DNA of 64,000 nucleotides from Microbacterium lushaniae (GCF_008727775.1 NZ_CP044232.1:2666001-2730000), one strand, 5' to 3'. Positions 16,673-27,216 are shown, counted from the first letter of the stretch. Made by a program: numbers and translations. Notes: generated by a model from the sequence alone, not told the origin.

Positions 16673-17679
16673 GGCGTCTCCTCGATATGCAGGCGACCGC
16701 GTCGGAGCACCGGGCGCCCGACGCCACCCAGGCGGCGGTCGCCCCGGTGATCCCGGGTCAGATGCACGACGCATCCGACCGCGCTCACCACCTGCCGGGC
16801 CAGGGCGGCGTCATCCAGTCCTGCGAGGGCGCCGAGCGCCTCGAGCCGGGCGGGCACATCCGGCAGCCCGCTCGCGTGCAGGGTGCCGGCCCCGCCGTCG
16901 TGTCCGGTGTTCAGGGCTGACAGCAGCTCGCGCACCTCTGCGCCACGGCACTCCCCCACCACGAGCCGGTCCGGACGCATGCGCAGCGCCTCGCGCACGA
17001 GCTGCGCGAGGCCGATCCCGCCCGCCCCCTCCAGGTTGGGCTGACGGGCCTCGAGCGCGACGTGATGCGGATGCCGCAGCCGCAGTTCGGCGACGTCCTC
17101 GATCGTGACGATGCGCTCGCTCGCCGGGGCGTGCGAGAGCAGGGCCGCCAGCAGCGTCGTCTTGCCGGAGCCCGCCGCGCCCGTGATGAGGAGGTTGACG
17201 CGGTCCCGCACGAGCTGCTTCAGCCGCTCCGCGCCCGCATCGTCGGTGAGCCCCAGGCCGACCAGGTCGTCGAGCCCCGGCGCGAGCGCCCGGGGGATGC
17301 GGACGGAGATCGTCGTGCCGGCGTGGGCGATCGGGGGCAGGACCGCGTGCACGCGGACCCCGCCGGCCAGGCGCACGTCCACGCACGGCGTCGCATCGTC
17401 GATGTGGCGGCCACCGGCCCCGATGAGAGCGACGGCCAGGTCGCGCACATCCGACTCCGCCGCGCGCCATTCGCGGACGCGGCGCGGGCCGTCGCCGCGG
17501 TCGATGAACAGACCGTCGGCTCCGTTGACGAAGAGGTCGGTGACGCCGGGCTCGTCGAGGAAGCGGGCGAACGGGGCCAGCGCGGCGTCGCGGGAGGCAG
17601 TGGGTGCAGGGGAAGGATCGCGAAGCGCCGGCGGCTCCGCCGGCGTCCGCCGCGGTGCGACGACGAAGGCCTCGGGCAT
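16663..17679 (-). CDS. tadA: TadA-family pilus assembly ATPase (CpaF-like)
   Basis: A 338-residue secretion ATPase of the GspE/VirB11 superfamily that powers Tad/Flp pilus assembly. The N-terminal domain has FLDEPGVTDLFVNGADGLFIDRG. It is followed by Walker A (LLITGAAGSGKTTLLAAL), an Asp box (IVTIEDVAELRL), Walker B (RPDRLVVGECRGAEV) and a His box (NTGHDGGAGTLHA). It is shorter than many CpaF proteins but typical of the actinobacterial helicase/secretion locus. It is the first gene of the leftward tad operon. The septum-site-determining gene (ssd) often found before it in relatives is absent: the upstream 385 bp hold the 6C RNA instead. Confidence 0.9.
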   Translation of the reverse strand: MPEAFVVAPRRTPAEPPALRDPSPAPTASRDAALAPFARFLDEPGVTDLFVNGADGLFIDRGDGPRRVREWRAAESDVRDLAVALIGAGGRHIDDATPCVDVRLAGGVRVHAVLPPIAHAGTTISVRIPRALAPGLDDLVGLGLTDDAGAERLKQLVRDRVNLLITGAAGSGKTTLLAALLSHAPASERIVTIEDVAELRLRHPHHVALEARQPNLEGAGGIGLAQLVREALRMRPDRLVVGECRGAEVRELLSALNTGHDGGAGTLHASGLPDVPARLEALGALAGLDDAALARQVVSAVGCVVHLTRDHRGDRRLGGVGRPVLRRGRLHIEETPWA

Positions 17680-17799
17680 GCACCGACGCTAGAGACCCGG
17701 GTCACGCGCGGGCGACGCTGATGCGCGATCGGTGGACAACCTCGGCTCGTGCCCGGCTGGGGAGAACCGGCGAGGCCCTCGATGGCCACCGCTTCGGAG

Positions 17800-17905
17800 A
17801 AGAACAAGAAGGCGGCATCCCATCTGGGGGGAAACGGGATGCCGCCACGTGACAGGCGATATAGGGGGGTCCGCCCGCCACGCATGCCGAATCGATGTTC
17901 GGGCG
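17800..17905 (-). ncRNA. 6C small RNA
   Basis: Two consecutive hairpins on the minus strand each carry six cytosines in the loop, the defining feature of the actinobacterial 6C RNA (B11 in Mycobacterium tuberculosis). Hairpin 1 spans 17881-17849, a 10-bp stem with loop GACCCCCCTATAT. Hairpin 2 spans 17846-17811, a perfect 11-bp stem (GGCGGCATCCC) with loop GTTTCCCCCCAGAT. The second is followed by pyrimidine-rich TTCTTGTTCTTC, so it doubles as the terminator. TAAACT at 17916-17911 is a good -10 element, giving a start near 17904. In mycobacteria 6C also lies next to the tad/ssd locus, which supports the call. It acts in trans through the C-rich loops. The ends are estimates. Confidence 0.85.
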
Positions 17906-18064
17906 AGTCCAGTTTACGCCATCCGGGCAGGGGGCTGACCGACGCGCCGAGTGCTCGGCCTGCCAACTATCGGAGGTAGTCGGCCGTCGCGGCGGCGAAC
18001 TAGATTGACCCTGTCGCGACGGCAGGAAGAACGCCGTGCGACCACTTCCCGCAAAGGAGCGCGC
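17906..18064. promoter_or_regulatory. Promoter region between 6C RNA and acs
   Basis: This gap holds the -10 element of 6C (17911-17916, minus strand), an ACTA-N7-TAGT inverted repeat at 17966-17980, a possible acs -10 (TAGATT, 18001-18006) and the acs ribosome-binding site AAAGGAG (18053-18059). I find no ORF with coding character. The regulator of the inverted repeat is unknown. Confidence 0.4.
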
Positions 18065-20032
<1,968 letters not shown>

Positions 20033-20048
20033 AGACGTACCTCCGCCC

Positions 20049-20134
20049 GCGCACAACGGCGGGGATGTTCCGCGACCCGCCGCTCACGCGGGGGCTCGCC
20101 CCGCGCGTCGGGCGCCATCCCCGCCGTTGTGCGC
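20049..20134. repeat. Long-stem intergenic hairpin between acs and ridA
   Basis: A perfect 19-bp inverted repeat (GCGCACAACGGCGGGGATG at 20049-20067 and its complement at 20116-20134) encloses a 48-nt GC-rich loop. It lies between the convergent stops of acs and ridA and could terminate both transcripts. There is no U-tract. Similar architecture is seen at 27217 and 34668. Confidence 0.75.
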
Positions 20135-20196
20135 AGCAGGCGGCCGCGAGGATGCTGGGACGCGACGCGACGCGGGGCGGGCGGGCGGAGGCGGCG

Positions 20197-20664
20197 TCAG
20201 GAGAGGGTGAAGACGACCTCGACCTCGACGGGGCTGTCCAGCGGCAGCACGGGCACGCCGACCGCCGAGCGGGCGTGGCGTCCGGCGTCGCCGAAGACCT
20301 CTCCGAGGAGTTCGCTCGCGCCGTTGATGACGCCCGGCTGCCCGGTGAACTCGGGGACGGAGGAAACGAAGCCGGTGACCTTCAGCACGCCGGTGAGGCG
20401 CTCCAGGCCTCCCGCCGCATCCGCTGCCGCGGCGATCGCGTTCAGCGCGCACAGTCGCGCGTACTCGTAGGCGTCCGATGCCGGCACCAGGCCGTGGCCG
20501 TCGCCGACCTTGCCGGTGGCCGGCAGGGCGCCCGACACGAGCGGCAGCTGCCCCGCGGTGAAGACGAGGTCGCCGTGCACCTTCGCCGGCACGTAGGCCC
20601 CCGCCGGGGTCGCGACCGGGGGCAGCTCCAGGCCGAGTGCCGCGAGCCGCTCCGCGACGCTCAC
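20197..20664 (-). CDS. ridA: RidA family protein (YjgF/YER057c/UK114)
   Basis: A 155-residue cytoplasmic protein of the long bacterial RidA subgroup, whose better-known members hydrolyse reactive enamine/imine intermediates from PLP enzymes. Visible features are HGDLVFTAGQLPLVSG, the central ALNAIAAAADAAGGLERLTGVLKVTGFV, and GRHARSAVGVPVLPLDSPVEVEVVF, where the arginine-serine segment near the C-terminus corresponds to the ligand-binding arginine region. The GTG start overlaps the DUF4177 stop by 4 bp (GTGA). The pair is divergent from the penicillin-binding protein gene. The subgroup substrate is unknown. Confidence 0.88.
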   Translation of the reverse strand: MSVAERLAALGLELPPVATPAGAYVPAKVHGDLVFTAGQLPLVSGALPATGKVGDGHGLVPASDAYEYARLCALNAIAAAADAAGGLERLTGVLKVTGFVSSVPEFTGQPGVINGASELLGEVFGDAGRHARSAVGVPVLPLDSPVEVEVVFTLS

Positions 20665-20879
20665 GCGCCCTCTCCGAACTGCTGCGCGGCCTGCGCCGCG
20701 GCGCCGAGGCCGGCGTTCTCGCCACCCCCGCCGCTGGGGCGTTTGAAGTAGCCGACGAGCCCGCCTTCGGGCCCGGTCACCACCTGAACGAGCTCCCAGC
20801 CCTGCTTGCCCCAGTTGTTGAGGATGGCGGCGGTATTGTGGATGAGGAGGGGTGCCGTGAGGTATTCCCACGTGGTCAT
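20661..20879 (-). CDS. DUF4177 domain-containing small protein
   Basis: A 72-residue protein with the DUF4177 core TTWEYLTAPLLIHNTAAILNN (given in part: WEYLTAPLL, then NNWGKQGWELVQVV and GYFKRP). A glycine/alanine-rich tail follows. It has no known function. The start at 20879 (MTTWEYL) matches the domain boundary and follows a weak GGAG; an in-frame ATG lies 51 bp upstream. It is translationally coupled to ridA, and this DUF4177-RidA pairing is frequent in actinobacteria as far as I know, so a functional link is plausible but unproven. Confidence 0.8.
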   Translation of the reverse strand: MTTWEYLTAPLLIHNTAAILNNWGKQGWELVQVVTGPEGGLVGYFKRPSGGGGENAGLGAAAQAAQQFGEGA

Positions 20880-20961
20880 CGCAACTCCGGTCGTCGTAGG
20901 AGAGGGCGCACGGCTGCGTCCGAGACGCATGCCTGTCGAGACTTCGCCCAGGTATCTGGCT

Positions 20962-20967
20962 TAGCAT
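20962..20967 (+). promoter_or_regulatory. Putative leaderless -10 element of the penicillin-binding protein gene
   Basis: TAGCAT lies 7 nt before the ATG at 20975. No ribosome-binding site is visible, so the transcript probably starts at or next to the start codon. Confidence 0.45.
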
Positions 20968-20974
20968 CAAGCCT

Positions 20975-23674
20975 ATGCCTGAACACAAACGGACGGCCAC
21001 GGGTGTGCTCGGCGGTCTCGTCGGCCTCGTCGGTCTCAGCGCCGTCGCGGGTCTTCTCGTGGCCGCCACCGTCACTCCGGCCATCGCCGTCACCGGGGCA
21101 GCCGCATCCAGCGCCATCTCGATCTTCGACAACATGCCCAGCATCCTGAAGATCGACAAGCTCATGCAGCCGACGACCATCTGGACGGGCGACCAGGTGC
21201 TCGCGCAGTTCTACGATCAGAACCGCCAGCCGGTCGAGTTCGACGAGGTCGCACCGGTCATGTACGACGCGATCCTGTCGTCCGAAGACCCGCGCTACTA
21301 CCAGCACGGCGGCGTCGACCTCATCGGCACCACCCGTGCGCTCCTCAGCAACGCGCAGGGCGGGCAGACGCAGGGCGGATCCTCGATCAGTCAGCAGTAC
21401 GTCAAGAACGTCCTCATCCAGAAGTGCGAGCGCGACGCGACCGCCGAGCGCGATGACGCCGGCAACGAGATCCGCTCGCGTGACGAGGTGCTGCAGAGCT
21501 GCTGGACGGAAGCGACGACGGCCTCCGGCGTCGAGGGCTACGAGCGCAAGCTGCAGGAGATGCGCTACGCCATCCAGCTCGAGAAGGAGTATTCCAAGAA
21601 CGACATCCTTCTCGGGTACCTGAACATCGCGAACTTCGGCGGCACGAACTACGGCATCGAAGCCGCCGCCCGGTACTACTTCAACGTCCCGGCCGCCGAA
21701 CTCAGCCTCGGCCAGGCCGCCACGCTCGCGGGCATCGTGCAGAACCCGAACACGTACCGCATCGACCGTGGAGACCGGGGCACGATCTTCGACGCCGACG
21801 GTGTCGCGTACAACAAGGCGCCCGACGGCTCGATCGACGACGTCAACCCCGGCACGATCCAGGCTCTCAACACGCTCCGCGACGAGGGCACGATCACCCC
21901 CGAGCAGTACCTCGCCGCCGCCGACGGCTACAGCGCGACGAAAGGGCGCCAGCTGTACGTGCTGAGCCGCCTGCTGGACGACGGCAAGATCACGCGCGAC
22001 CAGTACGTCGCCGCAGCGGTCGAACCGATCACGCCCCAGATCACGCCCGCGTCGCAGGGATGCGCCGCATCCGCCGCCCCCTACTACTGCCAGTACGTCG
22101 TCTCCGTGATCCGAAACGATCCCGCGTTCGGCGAGACGGGCGAGGAGCGGTTGCGCTCGCTGCGTCAGGATGGCCTCAACATCCACACCACGCTGGCCGT
22201 GGACGTCCAGAACGCCGCCCAGCAGGCCATGAACGACTACGCGCCCGCGTCGGTGGAGGGGATGCGGTTCGGTTCCGCTTCCGTGAGCATCGAAGCGAAG
22301 ACGGGTCGTGTCCTGGCGATGGCGCAGAACACCCGATTCACCGAAGACGCGGACGTCGCCGCATCCGACCCCGCCTACACCTCAATCGTCTACGCGGGCG
22401 ATCGGAGGTTCGGTGCTTCCGACGGGTTCAACGCCGGGTCGACGTTCAAGCTGTTCACCCTCGTCGACTGGCTCGAGCAGGGCCGATCGGTCAACGAGGT
22501 GGTCAACGGCCGCGATCGTCCCGTCCCGAACATGACCAACTCGTGCTTCGGGAACTACGTCAACACGGACAAAGCACGCATCCGCAACTTCAACAACCAG
22601 GGCGGGTACAACGGCACTCCGATGCAGTTCACGCGGCAGTCGCTGAACACCGGATTCCTCGGCATGGCCGCCGAACTCGACCTGTGCGACATCGCGAAGG
22701 TCGCCAAGAAGATGGGCGTCACCCTCGCCAACGGCAACGACATCGAGATGCGCTATGGAAACAACGTCATCGGCAGCGACGCGGTGTCGCCGCTGGCGAT
22801 GGCCGGCGCGTACGCGACGGTCGCGAACGGCGGCGTGTACTGCGAGCCGAAGGTCATCGACCGTGTGACCGACAGCGACGGCACGGAACGCCCCGAGCTG
22901 GTCCCTGTCCGCTCGTGCACGCCCGTGCTGTCGCCGGAGGTCGCCGCGACGGCGGCTTCGGCCCTCGCCGGCGTCATGAACGGCGGCACCGGCGCCCAAG
23001 GCAACCCATACGACGGCACCCCCCTCATCGGGAAGACCGGTACGCACGAGTCGCTGCAGTCGTGGATGATCGAGTCCTCCACGAACGTCACGACCGCCGT
23101 TTGGGCCGGAACGGTCGAGGGTCAGGGCGACATCGCGCGCAACTGGTACAACGGACGCCGGCTCATGGACATCCGCTACCCGATCGCGCGTGTGGTCCAG
23201 GGCGTGGCGAACCAGTTCTACGGCGGTGACCCTTTCCCCGCACCCGATAACAACCTCACGCGGCGCGTCACCCGCGAGGTGCCCAACGTCGTCGGCCAGA
23301 CGGTCGACCAGGCGACAGCAACGCTGACGGATGCGGGCTGGGAGGTCGTCGTCGGCGAGCCGGTGGACAGCGACCAGCCGACCGACATCGTCGCCGCGCA
23401 GAATCCGGCCGGGTCTGCGCCGGGAGGCACCCCGATCACGATCAACCCGAGCAATGGCCAGGCCGGCGCGGTGCCCGATGTGACCGGTCAGGCTCCGGTC
23501 AAGGCGCTCGCCACACTTCGTCAGACGTTCCCCGAAGCGACGCTCGGCACGTGCACCGAAGATCCGGAGGGCGGCCCCCAGGGCCGCGTGACCGGGACCG
23601 ATCCCGCCGCCGGGAGCGTCGTGCCGCGCAGCGCCGCGATCACGATCGACTACACCAGCGAAGACTGCGACTAG
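20975..23674 (+). CDS. ponA: Class A penicillin-binding protein with two PASTA domains
   Basis: An 899-residue bifunctional peptidoglycan synthase. After a short cytoplasmic basic start, one helix (about residues 10-45) anchors it. The GT51 glycosyltransferase domain carries the catalytic glutamate at about 104 (LSSEDPRYYQHGGVD) and QGGSSISQQYVKN. The transpeptidase domain has the nucleophile Ser489 in GSTFK and the KTG triad at about 687 (IGKTGTHES). Two C-terminal PASTA repeats follow (VPNVVGQTVDQATATL and VPDVTGQAPVKALATL), which sense muropeptides or tune activity. The metallophosphoesterase gene starts on the very next base after the stop, so the two are probably co-transcribed. The gene symbol follows mycobacterial usage. 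Confidence 0.93.
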   Translation: MPEHKRTATGVLGGLVGLVGLSAVAGLLVAATVTPAIAVTGAAASSAISIFDNMPSILKIDKLMQPTTIWTGDQVLAQFYDQNRQPVEFDEVAPVMYDAILSSEDPRYYQHGGVDLIGTTRALLSNAQGGQTQGGSSISQQYVKNVLIQKCERDATAERDDAGNEIRSRDEVLQSCWTEATTASGVEGYERKLQEMRYAIQLEKEYSKNDILLGYLNIANFGGTNYGIEAAARYYFNVPAAELSLGQAATLAGIVQNPNTYRIDRGDRGTIFDADGVAYNKAPDGSIDDVNPGTIQALNTLRDEGTITPEQYLAAADGYSATKGRQLYVLSRLLDDGKITRDQYVAAAVEPITPQITPASQGCAASAAPYYCQYVVSVIRNDPAFGETGEERLRSLRQDGLNIHTTLAVDVQNAAQQAMNDYAPASVEGMRFGSASVSIEAKTGRVLAMAQNTRFTEDADVAASDPAYTSIVYAGDRRFGASDGFNAGSTFKLFTLVDWLEQGRSVNEVVNGRDRPVPNMTNSCFGNYVNTDKARIRNFNNQGGYNGTPMQFTRQSLNTGFLGMAAELDLCDIAKVAKKMGVTLANGNDIEMRYGNNVIGSDAVSPLAMAGAYATVANGGVYCEPKVIDRVTDSDGTERPELVPVRSCTPVLSPEVAATAASALAGVMNGGTGAQGNPYDGTPLIGKTGTHESLQSWMIESSTNVTTAVWAGTVEGQGDIARNWYNGRRLMDIRYPIARVVQGVANQFYGGDPFPAPDNNLTRRVTREVPNVVGQTVDQATATLTDAGWEVVVGEPVDSDQPTDIVAAQNPAGSAPGGTPITINPSNGQAGAVPDVTGQAPVKALATLRQTFPEATLGTCTEDPEGGPQGRVTGTDPAAGSVVPRSAAITIDYTSEDCD

Positions 23675-24601
23675 GTGGCGCCCGGCTCCATCGCCAAGAC
23701 CACCCTCACGGCCCTCGGTGCCGTGGGGGTGGTCGGCGCATCCGCCGCCGTCTGGGGGATCGGGATCGAGCGGTACCTGTTCACGGTCCGGCACGCCGCC
23801 CTGCGAGTCCTGCCCGCCGGCGCGTCGCCCCTGCGCGTGCTGCATCTCTCCGACGCCCACATGGCTCCGTGGCAGAGACGCAAGCAGCAGTGGATCGCCG
23901 GCCTGGCCGACCTGCGGCCGGACTTCATCGTCAACACGGGCGACAACCTCGGCCATGCCGACGGCCTCGCCGGCATCCAAGCGGCCTTCGCGCCCTTCGC
24001 CGGGATTCCCGGCGTCTTCGTGCACGGCTCCAACGACATGCAGGCCCCCTCGCCGCGCAATCCGCTGCTGTACTTCTCCGGCCCGTCCAAAAGGAAGCCC
24101 GCGGTGCAGAACCTCGACGTGGACGCCCTCGACCGCTACCTCGAGGACGACCTCGGCTGGCGCGACCTGGACAACACCGCGGCGGCGCTCACGGTGGGCG
24201 AGCTGCGCATCCGCGCGTTCGGGGTGGATGACGCCCACCGCGACTGGGACGACCTCGGCGCCACCGCCGCCGCACTGGCGGGTCTGGAGCAGGGCGATCT
24301 GTCGCTCGGCGTCACCCACGCGCCGTACCGCCGCGTTCTGGACCAGTTCACCGACCTCGGCGCCGACGTGCTGCTGGCCGGCCACACGCACGGCGGGCAG
24401 GTGCGCATCCCGGGGAGCCGGAACGCTCTCGTGGCGAACTGCGACATCCCGCTCGACCAGGCCCGTGGCCTGAGCGACTGGACGCACGACGGCCGCACCG
24501 TGCCGCTGAACGTCAGCGCGGGGATCGGCCACTCGATCTACGCGCCGGTGCGCTTCGCGTGCCGCCCTGAGGTCACGCTCCTCACGCTCCTCCCGCGTTG
24601 A
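23675..24601 (+). CDS. Membrane-anchored metallophosphoesterase
   Basis: A 308-residue calcineurin-like phosphoesterase with one N-terminal helix (LTALGAVGVVGASAAVWGIGI). Metal-binding motifs are all present: LHLSDAHM (D-x-H), NTGDN, a GSND variant of GNHD, and GHTHGGQ. This set matches the YkuE/YaeI group, which acts on lipid A-like or other phospho-substrates at the membrane. The GTG start directly abuts the stop of the penicillin-binding protein gene, with no intergenic base. This pairing recurs in actinobacteria and suggests an envelope role. The substrate is not predictable from sequence. Confidence 0.88.
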   Translation: MAPGSIAKTTLTALGAVGVVGASAAVWGIGIERYLFTVRHAALRVLPAGASPLRVLHLSDAHMAPWQRRKQQWIAGLADLRPDFIVNTGDNLGHADGLAGIQAAFAPFAGIPGVFVHGSNDMQAPSPRNPLLYFSGPSKRKPAVQNLDVDALDRYLEDDLGWRDLDNTAAALTVGELRIRAFGVDDAHRDWDDLGATAAALAGLEQGDLSLGVTHAPYRRVLDQFTDLGADVLLAGHTHGGQVRIPGSRNALVANCDIPLDQARGLSDWTHDGRTVPLNVSAGIGHSIYAPVRFACRPEVTLLTLLPR

Positions 24602-24755
24602 GCCCCGCCACCTCTCCTCGCCCGCTGAGCCCGGCCACCTCTCCTCCCCAGGCCCGCGGCAGCGGCCGCCGTCCACAGACGGCGTCCGCACGGCGTCCTC
24701 GGCGTCGCGCTGCGTGCACGATCGGTGAATCCGATCCGCCGAAGGGGAGCCGTCC

Positions 24756-26234
24756 ATGCCTGCTGTGCCCACCCGCCACGCCTCGCTGGCGCGCCGCCTC
24801 GTCCTCGCCCTCGTCTTCGGCCTCGCCGTCGCCGGTGCCGTGCTGACGACCGCACCACCCGCCGCCGCCGCGTCCCAAGGCTCCGGGTTCGGCACCTGGG
24901 CTCCCCTGTCGGCGCACGGATGGCACGGGTCTATGCTCATCGACGGCATCCACACGTACTGCATCGTGCCGGGGCTGCCGGCTCCGACCGGCCCGAGCAC
25001 CGACCACGGCATTCGCGGCGACGCCGCCGGACTCTCCCCGAAGCAGCTGGCCGGGATCAACCACCTCGTGACCACCTACGGCCAGACCGCCGATCCCGTG
25101 CAGGCGGCGAGCGTCGGGTGGGCCGTCAAGGCCATCGCCGACCTCGACACCACCCTGCACTCGTGGGGCTACCAGGGCGACTCCCTCGCCGAAGCGGTCG
25201 ATCACATCTTCTCGCGCCTGGCCCCGGAGCATTCCGCCGCGATCCAGCAGAAGGCCGAGGCGTACTACGCCGAGGGCATGGCCGTCACCGTTCCGGGCGC
25301 GGATGCCGCCCTCACCCTCAGCACCGACGACGCCGATCCGCGCCGCGGCGCGCTCCGCCTGGACGGCGCGGCGGGGACGGCGGTCGTCCTGACACTGGAG
25401 AACGCCGTCTTCGCCGACACCGGCACGGCCGAGCTCGCCCGCGCGGTGCCGGGGACCTCGTATGAGATTCGCGCGGTCGCGCCCGACGACAGCGGTGCGC
25501 CGGTCGCGGTGCGCGCGAGCGCGGCGGTGTCGGCGACGATCGCGCCCGCAGTGCGGTACTTCACGACCGAGGGCCAGCAGCACACGGCGGGGCCCGGCGG
25601 ATCGGTGCAATACACGGTGACGGCACAGGATGCCGCGCCCCGTCCCGTCGTGTTCTCCCCCGGCATCACGACGCAGGTTCTACCCCCGGAGTCGGCGACC
25701 GGGTACTTCGTCGACGACGTCACCCTGACCCCGGTCGAGGGCGTCTGGCCGCGCTCGGCCGACGGTGGGCTCGTCCCGCTGCGCGCCACGGCGGTCGTAT
25801 ACCGGACAGAAGCGGCACCGGCCGGACCCGACGTCCCGGCCGACGCCGTGCCGGTCGGCGAACTGGAGCTCCTGACCGACCCCGAGCAGGGCAGCGGCAC
25901 GTATCGCGTGACCTCGCCGTGGCAGCTGCCAGGCCCGGGGTACTACACGGCGGTGTGGGAGATCGCGGCATCCGCTCAGGAGCCCGAGGTCGCGCGTCAT
26001 CTCGAGCGCGACTACCGCTGGAGCGAAGACTTCGGCGTACCCAGCCAGGTCGTGCACGTGCCCGCCCCGCCCGCGGCGCAGCCCCCACCGGAGGAGGCTC
26101 CGCGCGCCCTCGCCGCTACCGGCCTGTGGGACGACGCCGGCACCCGGGTGGGGGCCGGAGGGTTGGCGGCACTGCTGGCCGGCGTCGCACTCCTGGCGCA
26201 CCTCTCCCAGCGACGCCGACTCGGGGCACGCTGA
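24756..26234 (+). CDS. Cell-wall-anchored surface protein with LAxTG sortase signal
   Basis: A 492-residue secreted protein I cannot assign to a named family. It has a Sec signal peptide (basic RRLVLALVFGLAV... ending PAAAAS), a helical region at about 30-165, and a C-terminal half of beta-rich, Ig-like sequence with thiol-free strands. It ends in a sorting signal: ALAATG, then a helix (GAGGLAALLAGVALLAHL) and a basic QRRRLGAR tail. LAxTG is the motif used by class E sortases in high-GC actinobacteria. A single cysteine (YCIVPG) lies near the N-terminus of the mature protein. The start follows GGGGAG. An inverted repeat GATCGG-TGAAT-CCGATC lies at 24720-24736 in the promoter region. Confidence 0.7.
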   Translation: MPAVPTRHASLARRLVLALVFGLAVAGAVLTTAPPAAAASQGSGFGTWAPLSAHGWHGSMLIDGIHTYCIVPGLPAPTGPSTDHGIRGDAAGLSPKQLAGINHLVTTYGQTADPVQAASVGWAVKAIADLDTTLHSWGYQGDSLAEAVDHIFSRLAPEHSAAIQQKAEAYYAEGMAVTVPGADAALTLSTDDADPRRGALRLDGAAGTAVVLTLENAVFADTGTAELARAVPGTSYEIRAVAPDDSGAPVAVRASAAVSATIAPAVRYFTTEGQQHTAGPGGSVQYTVTAQDAAPRPVVFSPGITTQVLPPESATGYFVDDVTLTPVEGVWPRSADGGLVPLRATAVVYRTEAAPAGPDVPADAVPVGELELLTDPEQGSGTYRVTSPWQLPGPGYYTAVWEIAASAQEPEVARHLERDYRWSEDFGVPSQVVHVPAPPAAQPPPEEAPRALAATGLWDDAGTRVGAGGLAALLAGVALLAHLSQRRRLGAR

Positions 26235-26271
26235 CGGATGCGGCCGGTTCGGAGCATGCCCGCTTTCAGGG

Positions 26272-26277
26272 TAGACT
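26272..26277 (+). promoter_or_regulatory. Putative -10 element of tRNA-Pro
   Basis: TAGACT lies 13 nt before the mature 5' end of tRNA-Pro, leaving a short 5' leader for RNase P. Confidence 0.45.
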
Positions 26278-26290
26278 CGGGGGGTTGCAA

Positions 26291-26367
<77 letters not shown>

Positions 26368-26378
26368 CGTAGCATCGA

Positions 26379-26412
26379 GAAGAAGGCCCCGTCGCCTGAC
26401 GGGGCCTTCTTC
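26379..26412 (+). terminator. Rho-independent terminator of tRNA-Pro
   Basis: A perfect 15-bp stem (GAAGAAGGCCCCGTC / GACGGGGCCTTCTTC) with a 4-nt loop, ending in TTCTTCTT. It lies directly after the tRNA and before the HAD phosphatase gene. Confidence 0.88.
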
Positions 26413-26441
26413 TTGCCTCGGACGTCTCGGACAGGAGCACT

Positions 26442-27212
26442 GTGCCCGCATCCACGCCCCGCCTCGTCGCCTTCGATCTCGACGACACGCTGGCCCCCTC
26501 GAAGAGCCCGATCGATCCACGAATCGGCGAGCTGCTCATCGCGCTGGCCGAACGCGTCGAGGTCGCGATCATCTCCGGCGGTCAGCTCGCTCAGTTCCGC
26601 AGCCAGGTCGTCGACCGCCTGCCGGCGGCCTCTGCCGAGACGCTCAGCCGCGTGCACCTGATGCCCACGTGCGGCACGCAGTACTACCGGCTCACCGGCG
26701 GAGCCATCGAGACCGTCTACGCCCACTCGCTCACCGACGACGAGAAGTCGCGCGCGCTGGCAGCGGTGGAGGAGGAGGCCCGGCGCCTCGGGCTGTGGGA
26801 ATCGGAGACGTGGGGCGACATCCTCGAGGACCGCGGCTCGCAGATCACCTTCTCCGCGCTCGGGCAGAGGGCTCCGCTGGAGGCCAAGACGGCGTGGGAC
26901 CCGACGGGATCCAGGAAGAACGCCCTGCGCGAAGCGGTGGCCGCCCGCATCCCCGACCTCGAGGTGCGCTCGGGGGGCTCGACGTCGGTGGACATCACCC
27001 ACCGCGGCATCGACAAGGCCTACGGCATGAAGCAGCTCGCCGAGGTCACCGGCATCCCCCTCGACGACATGCTGTTCGTCGGCGACCGGCTCGATCCCGA
27101 CGGCAACGACTACCCGGTCCTGGCGCTGGGCGTCCCCTGCCACGCGGTGCACGGGTGGCCCGACACCGCCGCGTACCTCGACGCTCTCATCCCCACGCTC
27201 CCCGCGCGCTGA
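26442..27212 (+). CDS. HAD-IIB family hydrolase (phosphomannomutase-like)
   Basis: A 256-residue HAD phosphatase of the Cof/PMM type. Motif I is FDLDDTLAPSK with the nucleophile aspartate, motif II is ISGG, a C2-type cap follows (about residues 85-185), and motif IV is FVGDRLDPDGNDYP. The segments CGTQYYRL and GGSTSVDITHRGIDKAYGMKQL resemble eukaryotic-type phosphomannomutase, so it may act on a hexose phosphate. The GTG start follows ACAGGAG. It stands alone between the tRNA-Pro terminator and a long hairpin. Phosphatase versus mutase activity cannot be decided here. Confidence 0.82.
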   Translation: MPASTPRLVAFDLDDTLAPSKSPIDPRIGELLIALAERVEVAIISGGQLAQFRSQVVDRLPAASAETLSRVHLMPTCGTQYYRLTGGAIETVYAHSLTDDEKSRALAAVEEEARRLGLWESETWGDILEDRGSQITFSALGQRAPLEAKTAWDPTGSRKNALREAVAARIPDLEVRSGGSTSVDITHRGIDKAYGMKQLAEVTGIPLDDMLFVGDRLDPDGNDYPVLALGVPCHAVHGWPDTAAYLDALIPTLPAR

Positions 27213-27216
27213 CCCG

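Noticed and set aside
17220..17966. Minus-strand frame reading through the 6C RNA (MRGGRTPLYRLSRGG...)
   Set aside because: It overlaps two hairpins with CCCCCC loops and then tadA in another frame. The RNA structure explains the region better.
24599..24646. Direct repeat TGAGCCCNGCCACCTCTCCTC, two copies with a 27-bp period
   Set aside because: Only two copies in a short gap, with the first overlapping a stop codon. This is not enough to claim a regulatory or mobile repeat.
22382..25075. 897-codon minus-strand frame across the PBP and phosphoesterase genes
   Set aside because: Antisense shadow of two recognisable enzymes, with no family motif and no ribosome-binding site.
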